From Candidatus Pelagibacter sp. FZCC0015 (lineage in GTDB: Bacteria > Pseudomonadota > Alphaproteobacteria > Pelagibacterales > Pelagibacteraceae), in the NCBI RefSeq assembly GCF_007833635.1, contig NZ_CP031125.1:124001-188000 (forward strand): DNA of 64,000 bases, given 5' to 3'. Below the pieces are notes generated by a model. It was not told the DNA's origin. It worked only from the letters and a program-made list of their open reading frames with translations, and did no database searches. Position numbers and translations under genes: made by a program. This document shows positions 8,168 through 18,813 of this stretch, piece by piece. Each line of letters opens with the position of its first letter. Positions within the stretch are counted from its first letter, which is position 1.

Positions 8168-11160
8168 GATCTAACCCTTTCACCTTTTGGGTCTACATAA
8201 TGTGATGAAACTATTTCAACTGGTATTACTTTATTTTTAAGTGGCGACATCGCAAAAAGCTTTTCACCAATCATGTTTTTTCCATCTTTCAAAATTGCCA
8301 AAGAAAAAGGATTGTCATATTCAACACTCCAACATGATGCAGATATATGACCTAACTTTGGATTTGGTAATGGTGCTTTATCATCTTTAACTAAATGTGA
8401 GCCTTCAGGTATACTTGTTTTTTTATCTAATGGAACTACCCCTACTACTCTTTGTCTATCTTCAGCTGTAAATGCAGATCGTTGTAATGATCTTTTTCCA
8501 ATAAAATCTTTCTTTTTACTAACAAGACCTTCTAAAGCGTTATCGTATGGAATTGTTCTACCATCAAGTTCTGATCCAGCAACATGTCCCATTTCAATTC
8601 TAAGAGTTGATAATGCTTCTGTTCCATATGGTTGAATGTCAAATTCTTTACCGACTTCCATTATTTTTTCCCACATAAAATTTCCATAATCAGATTCAAC
8701 ATTTACTTCATAAGCAAGCTCACCTGAAAACGAAATTCTAAATATTCTTGCTTTAACACCAAATAAATCTCCCTCCATATAGCCCATGAATGGCAAACCT
8801 TCATTTGATACATCAGAATTTGGAAATAATTTTTGCAATAAATCTCTAGATTTAGGTCCAGCAATAGCTGCTCCAGCCCACTGTTCTGTAGTTGAAACTA
8901 CGTTCACATTTAATTCAGGCCAAACTAGTTGCAAATAATATTCTAAATGAGAAAGAACGTTTGCTGCTTGAGCTGTAGTAGTGGTCATATGATAATGATT
9001 TTCTGAAATTCTTGTAGTTGTTCCGTCATCCATAACAATTCCATCTTCTCTTAACATTACACCGTATCTAGCTTTACCAACTGGTAGCTTCAACCATGCA
9101 TTTGTATAAACTCTATTTAAAAACTCTGCTGCATCAGGACCTTTGACATCAATTTTTCCTAAAGTTGTTACATCACAAACTCCAACATTTGTTCTTACAT
9201 TTTTTGCTTCTCTTTTTGATCCCTCAAATAAATTTTCATTTCCTCTTTTATAATATCTTGGTCTTAACCAAACACCGGCATCAACAAAAACTGCGTTATT
9301 CTTTTCATGCCATAAATGCATTGGCGATTTTCTCGTTGGTTTTGAATGTTTTCCAACTTCTCTCCCTACTATAGCTCCAATAGAAACAGGAGTATATGGG
9401 GGTCTGAAAGTTGTATGACCTACTGCAGGAACAACTTTGTTTTCAATTTCGGATACTAACTGTAATCCATTTAAATTACTTGTTTTTCCTTGGTCTGTTG
9501 CCATTCCTAAAGTGGTATATCTTTTAACATGTTCAATTGATCGATACCCTTCTCTTAAAGCTATTTCTACATCAGATACCGCTACATCATTTTGAAAATC
9601 TAAAAATCTTTTGTAATTTTTACCTTTCGGCAATGGGACACACCAAAACTTATCATGTTGAGAAGATTTTTTTTCAACAACATTTGGAATAGTTATCTGA
9701 TTATCTTTTTCAGTAATTTTTTTTGATAGTTCACTTCCTGCTTTAAATGAAGTTTTTAATGTTTCATCAAGTGAAAATACTCCATTAGCTGCACCTAAAG
9801 TGATTTCATTTTGTTTTGATTGCCCTGGAACGAATGCATCAATTTCCTCTTTAAACTTTGTTTTATTTCCTGATTGTGAAGCTAAATGAATAGTTGGTGT
9901 CCAAAAACCTGAAACGCAAATACAATCACATTGAATATTTTCTATTTTACCAAGTTGTTTTTTGTCTTCTGAAATACTTGCAATATCTGCAGATTTTACT
10001 TTTTTGTATCCTTGTGCTGCAACCACAACATATGAATTTTTAATGTTAATTCCTAAATTTTTTGCTTCATCAATTATTTCTGACTCAGCGTTTTTCCTTG
10101 AGTCTAAAACAACTGGATCTACTCCATGTTTTTTAAATTCAATTGCTGTTTCATATCCACTATCGTTATTTGTAAATACCAATGGTTTTCTTCCAACTAA
10201 AACACCATATACTTTTAAATATTCTTTAGCAGCTGAAGAAAGCATAACTCCTGGCGTATCATTATTTCCAAAAACTATCGGTCTTTCAATTGATCCAGAG
10301 GAAATCAAAACTTCTTTTGCACGAATGTACCATAGTCTTTTATTAGGATGATATTTTTTGGTTGATGGTAAATGATCGCTGACTTTTTCCGACATCACAA
10401 GCATGTTGTGATCATAGTATCCAAAAATTTGGGATCTATTTTTTACAACAACATTTGGCATTGTTTTAAGTTCTGCAATTATTCCCTCAGCCCAATCTTT
10501 TCCTGATTGATTTCCAATATTGACATCACTAGTTAGTAAAGATCCACCAAATCTTGGCTTATCTTCAGCTAAAATTACTTTAGCTCCATTTTTCGCTGCA
10601 GCATACGCACCTGCTAATCCCGAGGGTCCTGAACCTGCAATTAATAAATCGCAATATTCGTATTTATGTTCATACCTTTCTTTGTCATGTTTAGTTGAAG
10701 CTACACCTAAACCAGCTGCTTTTCTTATAAAAGGTTCATAAATTCGATACCAAAAACTTTTTGGCCACATAAAAGTTTTGTAATAAAAACCTGCTGGTAA
10801 AAAAATTTTTAGAAAATTATTGATTGCACCTATGTCAAAATTAACACTTGGCCAACAATTAACACTTTTAGCCTCTAAACCCTCAAACAACTCCTGTTCT
10901 GTAGCTTTTATATTTGGCTCTGTTTCATCATTTCTATAAAGTTGAACAACTGCATAAGGTTCATCTACACCTGCTCCAAAGAAACCTCTGGGTCTGTGAT
11001 ATTTAAAACTTCTTCCTACTAAATGAACTCCATTTGCTAATAAAGCTGAAGCTAATGTGTCACCTTCATAACCAAAGTAAGTTTTTCCATTAAATTTAAA
11101 AGATAATTTTTTATCTCTATTTATTAACCCGCCATTTTCAATTCTAAAAGCTTGAGTCAT
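8164..11160 (-). CDS. soxA: Sarcosine oxidase/N-methylglutamate dehydrogenase alpha subunit-like
   Basis: The large 998-residue subunit. An N-terminal ferredoxin-like domain ([16 protein letters not shown]), a FAD/NAD-binding domain ([18 protein letters not shown] near residue 173) and a C-terminal GcvT-type folate domain (about 610-990, with [18 protein letters not shown]) follow in the normal order. In this family the alpha subunit binds NAD+ and tetrahydrofolate, transferring the oxidised N-methyl group to folate as methylene-THF. It shares one base with soxD and four with soxG. Substrate could be sarcosine or N-methylglutamate (then it would be mgdC); the sequence alone does not settle which. 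Confidence 0.93.
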   Translation of the reverse strand: MTQAFRIENGGLINRDKKLSFKFNGKTYFGYEGDTLASALLANGVHLVGRSFKYHRPRGFFGAGVDEPYAVVQLYRNDETEPNIKATEQELFEGLEAKSVNCWPSVNFDIGAINNFLKIFLPAGFYYKTFMWPKSFWYRIYEPFIRKAAGLGVASTKHDKERYEHKYEYCDLLIAGSGPSGLAGAYAAAKNGAKVILAEDKPRFGGSLLTSDVNIGNQSGKDWAEGIIAELKTMPNVVVKNRSQIFGYYDHNMLVMSEKVSDHLPSTKKYHPNKRLWYIRAKEVLISSGSIERPIVFGNNDTPGVMLSSAAKEYLKVYGVLVGRKPLVFTNNDSGYETAIEFKKHGVDPVVLDSRKNAESEIIDEAKNLGINIKNSYVVVAAQGYKKVKSADIASISEDKKQLGKIENIQCDCICVSGFWTPTIHLASQSGNKTKFKEEIDAFVPGQSKQNEITLGAANGVFSLDETLKTSFKAGSELSKKITEKDNQITIPNVVEKKSSQHDKFWCVPLPKGKNYKRFLDFQNDVAVSDVEIALREGYRSIEHVKRYTTLGMATDQGKTSNLNGLQLVSEIENKVVPAVGHTTFRPPYTPVSIGAIVGREVGKHSKPTRKSPMHLWHEKNNAVFVDAGVWLRPRYYKRGNENLFEGSKREAKNVRTNVGVCDVTTLGKIDVKGPDAAEFLNRVYTNAWLKLPVGKARYGVMLREDGIVMDDGTTTRISENHYHMTTTTAQAANVLSHLEYYLQLVWPELNVNVVSTTEQWAGAAIAGPKSRDLLQKLFPNSDVSNEGLPFMGYMEGDLFGVKARIFRISFSGELAYEVNVESDYGNFMWEKIMEVGKEFDIQPYGTEALSTLRIEMGHVAGSELDGRTIPYDNALEGLVSKKKDFIGKRSLQRSAFTAEDRQRVVGVVPLDKKTSIPEGSHLVKDDKAPLPNPKLGHISASCWSVEYDNPFSLAILKDGKNMIGEKLFAMSPLKNKVIPVEIVSSHYVDPKGERVRS

Positions 11161-11429
11161 TAAGCAACTTCCTCATCAGCTTTGAAGGTTCTGAAAATTT
11201 CATGAGTTGCGGTATCTCTCTCAACCTTTATCCATTGTCTACATCCAGAAATATGTTGCCATAGCTCTAAATGCTTTCCTCTTAAACTTTTTCTATTGTA
11301 AACAAAATTATCCCATTCTTGATCAGAAACTTCTTTATTAAGTTCTGGTCTTTTAACGCTTGCATCACCACCATACGAAAATTCATTTTGAGACCTCATT
11401 CCACAGTGCGGGCAATTTATATAAAGCAT
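11160..11429 (-). CDS. soxD: Sarcosine oxidase/N-methylglutamate dehydrogenase delta subunit-like
   Basis: An 89-residue zinc-binding small subunit. The expected ligands are in place: C6 and C9 (INCPHCG), H59 and C63 (WQHISGCRQW). The delta subunit packs against alpha and carries the structural zinc in heterotetrameric enzymes. It lies directly between soxB and soxA, adjoining the first without a gap and overlapping the second by one base, so the stoichiometric complex is made from one message. Confidence 0.93.
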   Translation of the reverse strand: MLYINCPHCGMRSQNEFSYGGDASVKRPELNKEVSDQEWDNFVYNRKSLRGKHLELWQHISGCRQWIKVERDTATHEIFRTFKADEEVA

Positions 11430-12686
11430 TTACGATATCCAGGTTTTTGTTCCAAGTCCCTTTTCATCAATAAGATGACCAGTGCTAAATCTATTTAAGC
11501 TATAACCAGCATTTAATTCGTGAACTCTATCTTGTGCAATTGTGTGTGCAAATGTCCATCCTGATGCAGGTGTGGCTTTAAATCCTCCATAGCACCATCC
11601 ACAATTTAAATACAATCCTTCAATGTGTGTTTTATCAATAATTGGTGAACCATCCATTGACATATCCATTATACCGCCCCAAGTTCTCAACATTTTTAAT
11701 TTACTTAAAAAGGGCATCATCGCTATTCCTTCGGTTAAAACGTGTTGTAATGTTGGTAAATTTCCTCTTTGAGCATAACTATTATACCCGTCAAGATCAC
11801 CTCCCATTACCATCTCACCTTTATCTGATTGACTTACATAAAAATGACCAGCACCAAATGTAACTACTTTATCTAAAACTGGTTTAACTGGTTCAGAAAC
11901 ACAAGCTTGAAGTAAATGTGTTTCAATTGGTAAAGTCATATTTAATTTTTCAGCTAATATATTGGTGCTACCGGCAACACAAATACCAACTTTTTTTGCT
12001 TTAATATTTCCTCTTGAAGTTCTTATGCCTTTTATTTTACCTGCGTTAACATCAAAACCAATCACTTCACAATTTTGAATTATATCTACACCCATAGAGT
12101 CTGCTTGACGAGCGTAACCCCAAGCAACTGCATCATGACGAGCAGTTCCAGCACTTGGTTGCATCAATCCACCAAAGATTGGAAATCTTACGTTGTCTGA
12201 AAAATCAGCCATTGGAATAATTTCTTTAACTTGCTCTCTATTTAAAAGAACTGCATCTATTCCATTTAATCTCATCGAATTTCCTCTTCTCGCATATGCA
12301 TTCATTTGTGCATCAGAATGAGCAAGGTTAATTATTCCTCTTGGAGAAAACATTACATTGTAGTTCAGATCCTGACTCATCTTTCTCCATAAATCCATTC
12401 CAAACTCACTGAACAATCCATTTTCATCGTGCATATAATTGGATCTAATAATTGTAGTATTACGTCCTACATTTCCTCCTCCAATCCAACCTTTCTCGAT
12501 AATTGCAACTTTTGTAATGTTGTGCTCTTTAGCAAGGTAATATGCAGTAGCTAATCCATGACCACCACCACCTATAATTACAACATCGTATTCTTCCTTA
12601 GGTGTTGGATCTTTCCAGGCTAAATCCCAATTTTGATGATTAGAAAAAGCATTTTTAACTAAGTTAAATATTGAATACTTCTGCAT
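11430..12686 (-). CDS. soxB: Sarcosine oxidase/N-methylglutamate dehydrogenase beta subunit-like
   Basis: The 418-residue catalytic flavoprotein. The FAD-binding loop VVIIGGGGHGLATAYYLA lies near residue 35 and GWIGGGNVGRNTT follows. The histidine that covalently holds FMN in this family fits TARHDAVAWGY near residue 178. C-terminal GWTFAHTIAQD closes the flavin domain. It oxidises the N-methyl amine, passing formaldehyde equivalents to the folate domain of the alpha subunit. It opens the B-D-A-G operon and is divergent from fhs across 128 bases, which fits shared C1 duty. Confidence 0.93.
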   Translation of the reverse strand: MQKYSIFNLVKNAFSNHQNWDLAWKDPTPKEEYDVVIIGGGGHGLATAYYLAKEHNITKVAIIEKGWIGGGNVGRNTTIIRSNYMHDENGLFSEFGMDLWRKMSQDLNYNVMFSPRGIINLAHSDAQMNAYARRGNSMRLNGIDAVLLNREQVKEIIPMADFSDNVRFPIFGGLMQPSAGTARHDAVAWGYARQADSMGVDIIQNCEVIGFDVNAGKIKGIRTSRGNIKAKKVGICVAGSTNILAEKLNMTLPIETHLLQACVSEPVKPVLDKVVTFGAGHFYVSQSDKGEMVMGGDLDGYNSYAQRGNLPTLQHVLTEGIAMMPFLSKLKMLRTWGGIMDMSMDGSPIIDKTHIEGLYLNCGWCYGGFKATPASGWTFAHTIAQDRVHELNAGYSLNRFSTGHLIDEKGLGTKTWIS

Positions 12687-12814
12687 TAAATAATTTTATA
12701 ACAAAGAATATAAATAGTGCTTATTTTTTTTATATATATTTTTTAGAAGTTTCCAAATATCTCAAAAAAGGATAAGAAGTCACAGGTAAATGTTTTTAAT
12801 TTAAAGGATTATTC

Positions 12815-14500
12815 ATGAGCGATGTAAAGTCAGATATTCAGATAGCTAGAGAAGCTAAAATGCAACCAATTAATGATATTTTAGCAAAGATAAATGTCCC
12901 TGATGAGAGTGCAGCTTTCAGCCCAATGGGAAGACACATCGCAAAAATAAATTTGGAATATTTAGACACTCTTAAAGATAAACCAGATGGAAAATTAATT
13001 TTAGTAACTGCAATCACTCCAACTCCAGCTGGTGAAGGTAAAACAACTACTTCTGTTGGATTGAATGATGGATTAAATAAAATTGGAAAAAAATCTATTG
13101 TTTGTTTAAGAGAACCAAGTCTTGGTCCTTCTTTTGGAATGAAAGGTGGTGCAGCTGGCGGAGGATATGCTCAAGTTGTTCCTATGGAACAAATAAATTT
13201 ACATTTCACAGGTGATTTTCATGCGATCACATCAGCTCACAATTTGTTATCTGCATTAATTGATAATCATATTTATTGGGGAAATAAATTAGACATAGAC
13301 GTTAGAAGAATTGTTTGGAAAAGAGTCATGGATATGAATGATAGATCTTTAAGATCAATAAACATTAATTTAGGTGGTGTTGCCAACGGATTTCCAAGAG
13401 AAGATGGTTTTGATATTACTGTTGCATCTGAGATAATGGCAATCTTTTGTTTATCAAATGATCTAGAAGATTTAGAGAAAAGAATTGGGAATATTACAAT
13501 TGGATATAACCGAGATAAAAAACCAGTTTATGCAAAAGATTTAAATGCTCAAGGACCTATGACAGTGCTTCTTAAAGAAGCTATTAGACCTAACGTAACA
13601 CAAACATTAGAAAACAATCCTGCAATTATACATGGAGGTCCTTTTGCAAATATAGCACATGGATGTAACTCAGTTATTGCAACAAAAACTGGATTAAAAC
13701 TTGCAGATTACGTTGTAACAGAGGCAGGGTTTGGCGCTGATCTGGGTGCTGAAAAATTTTTAGATATTAAATGCAGAAAATCAAATTTAAAACCTAGTTG
13801 TGTAGTTATCGTTGCAACAATCAGAGCATTAAAAATGCATGGTGGAGTTGCAAAAGAAGATTTAAAAAACGAAAATGTAGATGCACTTAAAAAAGGATTG
13901 GTTAACCTTGAGAGGCATATTGAAAATGTTAAAAAATTTGGGTTACCAGTTGCTGTTGCTGTTAATCATTTTATTAAAGATACAGATAGTGAAGTAAAAG
14001 CACTAATAGATTTTTGTAATGATTTAGGAGTTAAAGCAAGTCTTTGCACTCATTGGGCAAATGGTGGAGAAGGAACAAAAGATTTAGCAGCTCATGTTGT
14101 TGAATTATGCGAAAAAGATGAGGCAAAATTTAAATTCTTATACGAAAGTAAAACACCATTGTTCAAAAAAATTGAGACAATAGCAAAAGAAATCTATAGA
14201 GCTGATGAGGTAATAGCTGATACTAAGATTAGAGAACAGCTTAAAAACTTTGAAGCAGCTGGATATGGTGACTTACCAATTTGTGTTGCAAAAACTCAAT
14301 ATAGTTTTTCAACTGATCCAAATTTAAAAGGTGCTCCATCTGGTCATGCTCTTCCATTAAGAGAGGTAAGGCTATCATCTGGTGCAGAATTTATAGTAGT
14401 TATCTGTGGAGCAATCATGACTATGCCTGGCCTACCAAGAGTTCCAGCAGCAGACTCTATTAAGTTGAATAAAAAAGGTGAAATAGAAGGTTTATTCTAA
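12815..14500 (+). CDS. fhs: Formate-tetrahydrofolate ligase
   Basis: Fhs makes 10-formyl-THF from formate, THF and ATP, or runs backwards to yield ATP and formate from C1-folate. The ATP-binding loop [16 protein letters not shown] near residue 69 is intact, as are [21 protein letters not shown] and the late [13 protein letters not shown]. At 561 residues the length is typical. In SAR11, methylated compounds are burned through THF-bound C1 units to make ATP, and the divergent soxBDAG operon would supply these. The 3' end overlaps the convergent amidotransferase gene by 9 bases. Confidence 0.97.
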   Translation: MSDVKSDIQIAREAKMQPINDILAKINVPDESAAFSPMGRHIAKINLEYLDTLKDKPDGKLILVTAITPTPAGEGKTTTSVGLNDGLNKIGKKSIVCLREPSLGPSFGMKGGAAGGGYAQVVPMEQINLHFTGDFHAITSAHNLLSALIDNHIYWGNKLDIDVRRIVWKRVMDMNDRSLRSININLGGVANGFPREDGFDITVASEIMAIFCLSNDLEDLEKRIGNITIGYNRDKKPVYAKDLNAQGPMTVLLKEAIRPNVTQTLENNPAIIHGGPFANIAHGCNSVIATKTGLKLADYVVTEAGFGADLGAEKFLDIKCRKSNLKPSCVVIVATIRALKMHGGVAKEDLKNENVDALKKGLVNLERHIENVKKFGLPVAVAVNHFIKDTDSEVKALIDFCNDLGVKASLCTHWANGGEGTKDLAAHVVELCEKDEAKFKFLYESKTPLFKKIETIAKEIYRADEVIADTKIREQLKNFEAAGYGDLPICVAKTQYSFSTDPNLKGAPSGHALPLREVRLSSGAEFIVVICGAIMTMPGLPRVPAADSIKLNKKGEIEGLF

Positions 14501-15280
14501 ATTTAAATAGTCTAACCAATTCTCTAATTCTCTCATTCTAGAAACTTTATCTAATTTATTGTTCTCAGTTTCTATATGTTTAATATGATTATCTATTTCA
14601 TTTTCATCTTTAAAAGCACCTTTTTCTAAGAGTTTCTTTTTTCTAAAAATAATCAAATTGATCATTTTATTGTAAGTTATCTCAGGGTGATATTGAAGGC
14701 CCCATATATTACAGTTACCAATTTTAAAATTTATTCCTTGAACATTATTGATTGAGTTTGAAGCTAATAAAGTTGAATTTTCTGGCATAGTTACAACTTC
14801 ATCAAAATTAAATGCTGGAGTATTAAATTTTTGATCTTTATTTTTATAAAGTGGATGATTTAAACCATTTTCATTAATTTCTATATTTGAAGCAATACCT
14901 CTATGAGATCCTTTTGTACATTTTTTCACTTCTCCACCAGCTGCTGTTACAGCTACTTGCATGCCCCAACAAATTGCTAGTATTTTTTTTATTTTTTTCT
15001 GACACTCTTTCATAAAATCAATTTGTCTTTTTATTTCTGGAGTATTGTTGTAGATGTTTAAACTACTTCCTCCCCAAATAAGACCATCGTAGCTTTCAAG
15101 TGCATCAATATTTTTATCGATATTTTCGTCTGAAGAAGGATTAACCACGTGGGTTTCTAATTTATCTGTGAAAAACGCTAAACTATCTTTAAGGCTTTCT
15201 GTATGTGTTTGAATTCCAGCCTCAGAAAAACTTTGATTTTCTTCTCGTAAGTTTCCTTCTACTATCAATATTTTTTTCAT
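14492..15280 (-). CDS. Class I glutamine amidotransferase-like protein
   Basis: A 262-residue single-domain class I amidotransferase. The nucleophile elbow [10 protein letters not shown] near residue 105 and the QYHPE histidine-glutamate pair near residue 197 complete the catalytic triad, so it is expected to be active. It resembles stand-alone GMP-synthase-type glutaminase domains that act on small amides such as gamma-glutamyl compounds. The C-terminal 45 residues are charged and helical. It overlaps the end of fhs and follows the alcohol dehydrogenase gene with one shared base. Its partner or substrate is unknown; in this neighbourhood a gamma-glutamyl amine is possible. Confidence 0.85.
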   Translation of the reverse strand: MKKILIVEGNLREENQSFSEAGIQTHTESLKDSLAFFTDKLETHVVNPSSDENIDKNIDALESYDGLIWGGSSLNIYNNTPEIKRQIDFMKECQKKIKKILAICWGMQVAVTAAGGEVKKCTKGSHRGIASNIEINENGLNHPLYKNKDQKFNTPAFNFDEVVTMPENSTLLASNSINNVQGINFKIGNCNIWGLQYHPEITYNKMINLIIFRKKKLLEKGAFKDENEIDNHIKHIETENNKLDKVSRMRELENWLDYLNLE

Positions 15281-16437
15281 TAAAATAATTCTCCAGAAAT
15301 ACTTTTTATATACATTTCTTTTAGATCATTTTGACTTAATTTTTTGGGATTTCCTCCTGTTGATGGATCTTCAAATGCCATTGATGAAAGTTCATCTAAA
15401 TCAATATTATTACAATCCATTACATCTGATAATTTGTGTGGAATATTTAAATTTTTTCTTAATTCCAAAATCCAATTTAAAAAACTATCAAAATTTTTAT
15501 TTAAATTAAGATAATCACAAATCGATATTATTTTGTTTTCGATGGATGGTTTGTTAAATGTTAAAACATAAGGCATAAATATTGCGTTAGATAAACCATG
15601 GTGAACATTGAATTTACCGTTTACAGGATGGCTCAATGAGTGAATTGCTCCTAGTCCCTTCTGAAATGCAGTCGAGCCCATTGAAGCCGCTGAAAGTAAA
15701 TCCATTCTAGCGTTAACGTCTTTTCCATTTGTGAATGCTTTAATTAAAGAATTTTTAATTAACTTCATCCCTTCTATCGCCATACCATCAGCCATTGGAT
15801 GATATCCTGGTGCACAAAACGCTTCTAAATTATGAGCTAGTGCATCCATTCCTGTTGCTGCTGTTAATCTTGGAGATAAATCTAGTGTAAGTAAAGGATC
15901 TAAAATCACAATCGAAGGTAACATTTTTGGGTGAAAAATAATTTTTTTTACACCTGTTTCTTTATTTATGATTGCAGATGCTCTACCAGTTTCTGATCCA
16001 GTCCCAGCAGTGGTTGGAACTGCAATAATTTTTGAAATTTTTGAACTATCAGCTTTTGTCCAGTAGTCACCAATATCTTCAAAATCCCATAACGGTCGAG
16101 ATTGATTACACATAAATGCTATAGCTTTTCCAACATCTAAACCACTTCCGCCTCCTAAAGCTATTACACCGTCACAGCCAGAAATATTATAAACTTTAAC
16201 ACCTTCTTCTACATTTTCTCCAATTGGATTTCCCGTAAAATTAGAAAAGCTAGCTAGGTTTTTAAAACTTTTTTTTAATGTTAATATTATATTTTTAGTT
16301 AAATCTAAGTTAATTAAATCCTTGTCTGTTACAAATAATGGATTTGAAATATTTAACTCTTTACAGGCTAAGGATAAATCTTCAATTCTATTTTCTCCTA
16401 TCCACATAGTGGTTGGATAATTCCAATTAATACCCAT
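15280..16437 (-). CDS. Iron-containing alcohol dehydrogenase
   Basis: A group III (Fe-type) alcohol dehydrogenase of 385 residues. The NAD-binding GGGSGLDVGKAIAF motif lies near residue 95, followed by PTTAGTGSETGRAS. Metal ligands fit the aspartate of MDALAHNLEAFCAPG and the histidines of GAIHSLSHPVNG and NVHHGLSN. The family oxidises primary alcohols, diols or reduces aldehydes; the substrate is unknown. It shares one base with the amidotransferase and is divergent from tmm. In this setting it could handle formaldehyde or an amine-derived aldehyde, which is inference. Confidence 0.92.
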   Translation of the reverse strand: MGINWNYPTTMWIGENRIEDLSLACKELNISNPLFVTDKDLINLDLTKNIILTLKKSFKNLASFSNFTGNPIGENVEEGVKVYNISGCDGVIALGGGSGLDVGKAIAFMCNQSRPLWDFEDIGDYWTKADSSKISKIIAVPTTAGTGSETGRASAIINKETGVKKIIFHPKMLPSIVILDPLLTLDLSPRLTAATGMDALAHNLEAFCAPGYHPMADGMAIEGMKLIKNSLIKAFTNGKDVNARMDLLSAASMGSTAFQKGLGAIHSLSHPVNGKFNVHHGLSNAIFMPYVLTFNKPSIENKIISICDYLNLNKNFDSFLNWILELRKNLNIPHKLSDVMDCNNIDLDELSSMAFEDPSTGGNPKKLSQNDLKEMYIKSISGELF

Positions 16438-16514
16438 AACAAAATATAATTTTATTTTTTTAAAAATTGTTAGTAAGATATATTTATAAATTTATTAATG
16501 ATAGGAAAAATTCT

Positions 16515-17846
16515 ATGTCAAAAGTAGCAATCATAGGCGCTGGTCCATGTGGACTTTCAATTTTAAGAGCATTTGAGCATTTAGAAAAAAAAGGAGAAAA
16601 AATTCCTGAAATAGTTTGCTTTGAAAAACAAGAAAGTTGGGGTGGTCTATGGAACTACAACTGGAGAACTGGTTCAGATCAGTATGGAGATCCTGTGCCT
16701 AATAGTATGTACAGATACTTATGGTCTAATGGACCTAAAGAATGTTTGGAATTTGCTGATTATTCTTTTGATGAACATTTTGGAAAGCCAATTCCTTCCT
16801 TTCCTCCAAGAGAAGTTTTGCAAGATTATATTCTGGGAAGAGTAAGTAAAGGAAATATAAAAAGTAAGATTAAATTTAATACAAGAGTTACAAATACTGT
16901 TTTTAAAAATGATAAGTTTGAAATTAGCTACCAGGACAAAGTAAATAATAAAGTTTTAAATGATACATTTGATTATGTGGTAGTCTCTTCAGGTCATTTT
17001 TCTGTACCTTTTATTCCTGAGTACGAAGGAATGAATTCTTTCCCGGGAAGAATAATGCACTCACATGATTTTAGAGATGCAGAAGAGTTCAGAGGAAAAG
17101 ATGTGATTGTTTTGGGAAGCAGCTATTCAGCTGAAGATGTAGCCCTACAATGTAATAAATATGGTGCTAAAAGTGTAACAATTGGTTACAGGCATAACCC
17201 AATGGGCTTTAAATGGCCAAAAGGCATGAAAGAAGTTCATTACTTAGATAGGTTAGATGGAAAAAAAGCTATATTTAAAGACGGAACAGAACAAAATGCC
17301 GATGTAGTGATCTTGTGTACTGGATATCTTCATCATTTCCCATTTTTAGATGAAAGTTTAAAATTAAAAACACATAACAGATTATATCCACCAAAACTTT
17401 ACAAAGGAGTTGTGTGGCAAGATAATCATAAACTTTTATACTTAGGTATGCAGGACCAGTTTCATACATTTAACATGTTTGACTGTCAGGGATGGTATGC
17501 GAGAGATGTGATCATGGGAAAAATCAAAATGCCTAGTGACGACGAGATAGATAAAGACATAAATAAGTGGGTTTCAATGGAGGAAAAATTAGAAAATCCT
17601 GATCAAATGATAGATTTTCAAACAGAATATACCAAAGAACTTCATGATATGTCTGATTATCCTAAAATTGATTTTGAATTAATTAGAAAACATTTCAAAG
17701 AATGGGAACACCATAAAGTAGAGGATATTCTAACTTATAGAAATAAATCGTTTTCATCTCCAGTGACTGGATCAGTTGCGCCAATTCATCATACGCCTTG
17801 GGAAAAAGCGATGGATGACTCTATGGAAACTTTTTTAAATAAATAG
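16515..17846 (+). CDS. tmm: Trimethylamine monooxygenase (flavin-containing)
   Basis: Tmm uses NADPH, FAD and O2 to turn trimethylamine into TMAO. The FAD loop GAGPCG is at residues 8-13, the FMO signature FPGRIMHSHDF near residue 176, and the NADPH loop VLGSSYSAEDVALQC near residue 200. The segment SMYRYLWSNGPKE and the closing VAPIHHTPWEKAM look like bacterial Tmm rather than other FMOs. I chose the ATG at 16515, which has AGGAAAA before it; the longer frame from 16467 adds an unlikely leader. Product 443 residues. It stands alone on the plus strand, close to tdm and the TMAO-type transporter, which strengthens the call. Confidence 0.92.
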   Translation: MSKVAIIGAGPCGLSILRAFEHLEKKGEKIPEIVCFEKQESWGGLWNYNWRTGSDQYGDPVPNSMYRYLWSNGPKECLEFADYSFDEHFGKPIPSFPPREVLQDYILGRVSKGNIKSKIKFNTRVTNTVFKNDKFEISYQDKVNNKVLNDTFDYVVVSSGHFSVPFIPEYEGMNSFPGRIMHSHDFRDAEEFRGKDVIVLGSSYSAEDVALQCNKYGAKSVTIGYRHNPMGFKWPKGMKEVHYLDRLDGKKAIFKDGTEQNADVVILCTGYLHHFPFLDESLKLKTHNRLYPPKLYKGVVWQDNHKLLYLGMQDQFHTFNMFDCQGWYARDVIMGKIKMPSDDEIDKDINKWVSMEEKLENPDQMIDFQTEYTKELHDMSDYPKIDFELIRKHFKEWEHHKVEDILTYRNKSFSSPVTGSVAPIHHTPWEKAMDDSMETFLNK

Positions 17847-17849
17847 AAA

Positions 17850-18806
17850 TTAATAATTTATTTTAAGTTTTTTATTTTTAGTAATCGTATCCAAAAGCGC
17901 AATCATCAATGGGATCTTACTTTTACTTATTTTTTTTCTTATATATGGAGCTATTTCATTTGCCAAATCAGCACCTTCAACAGTGTCGTTTTTCATAAAT
18001 TTATTCTTAGCATTTTTAAAAGAAAATCCTTTACCCAAATATTCACCCATTTTGCTATTTCTACCTCCAACTGCACTAACATATAAATCACCTAAACCCG
18101 CTAGACCTCTGACAGTTTCTTTTTTGCCTTTAAAATGTTGAATTAAATATTCCATTTCATCAAATGATTTTCTAAATAACGCTGAAGAAGTATTATTTCC
18201 TTCACCAGATCCTATAACCATTGAATAAATGTTTTTGATAGCTGAAGAAAATTCTACTCCTATAACGTCTGTTGAATATTCTGTTGTATAATAATTGGTT
18301 GAAATCATTTTTCCAATTTTTTTAGCAATACTTATTTTTTTATTTGCAATCACAGTATAACTTTTTATTTTTCTAGCTAATTCTTTAGCTAGACAAGGTC
18401 CTTTTAGTACTGAAATATTATATTTCGTTTTTCCTAAATTTAATTGCTCAGACATGCTGATTATATTATTATTTTTTAACTTTAGACCTTTTGTTAAAAC
18501 AAGAATTAGAGTTTTGTTTTTAAGATTTTTTAGATAATTTCTAATCATATCCATGCCTAGTGAACTAACTGCAATTACTATCAAATCCCATTTTTGATTC
18601 AAAAGTTCAGTATTAAATTTTTTAATGGAAAGTTTTTTTGATAAATTAATTTTTAAAGCTGGATGAAACTTTTTTTTATTATTTATTTTTTTTAATAAAT
18701 TAAGGTTATACGGTTCAGTTATAGTTACTTTTTGATTATTGTCTATCAAAGGCACAGAAAACGCTGCACCCATTGCACCTGCTCCAATTATTAAAATTTT
18801 TTTCAT
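17850..18806 (-). CDS. gpsA: NAD(P)-dependent glycerol-3-phosphate dehydrogenase
   Basis: GpsA interconverts dihydroxyacetone phosphate and sn-glycerol 3-phosphate for phospholipid synthesis or glycerol use. The Rossmann loop IIGAGAMGAAFS is at the N-terminus, KGPCLAKELA and the catalytic-lysine segment SSAIKNIYSM lie centrally, and the family block AGLGDLYVSAVGGRNSKMG follows. Length 318 residues is normal. It is the last gene of the leftward run after glpK (7 bases apart) and ends 3 bases from tmm. With glpK it forms a route from glycerol to dihydroxyacetone phosphate. Confidence 0.95.
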   Translation of the reverse strand: MKKILIIGAGAMGAAFSVPLIDNNQKVTITEPYNLNLLKKINNKKKFHPALKINLSKKLSIKKFNTELLNQKWDLIVIAVSSLGMDMIRNYLKNLKNKTLILVLTKGLKLKNNNIISMSEQLNLGKTKYNISVLKGPCLAKELARKIKSYTVIANKKISIAKKIGKMISTNYYTTEYSTDVIGVEFSSAIKNIYSMVIGSGEGNNTSSALFRKSFDEMEYLIQHFKGKKETVRGLAGLGDLYVSAVGGRNSKMGEYLGKGFSFKNAKNKFMKNDTVEGADLANEIAPYIRKKISKSKIPLMIALLDTITKNKKLKINY

Positions 18807-18813
18807 AACTATC

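Noticed and set aside
9962..10351. 129-residue plus-strand frame inside soxA
   Set aside because: It is the antisense shadow of a well-conserved coding region and has no recognisable protein features or ribosome site.
12687..12814. Possible riboswitch in the soxB-fhs gap
   Set aside because: I saw no conserved glycine, SAM or THF riboswitch core; only A/T-rich DNA with room for two promoters.
16467..16514. Upstream start for tmm
   Set aside because: The ATG at 16515 has a ribosome site and gives the expected N-terminal FAD loop position.
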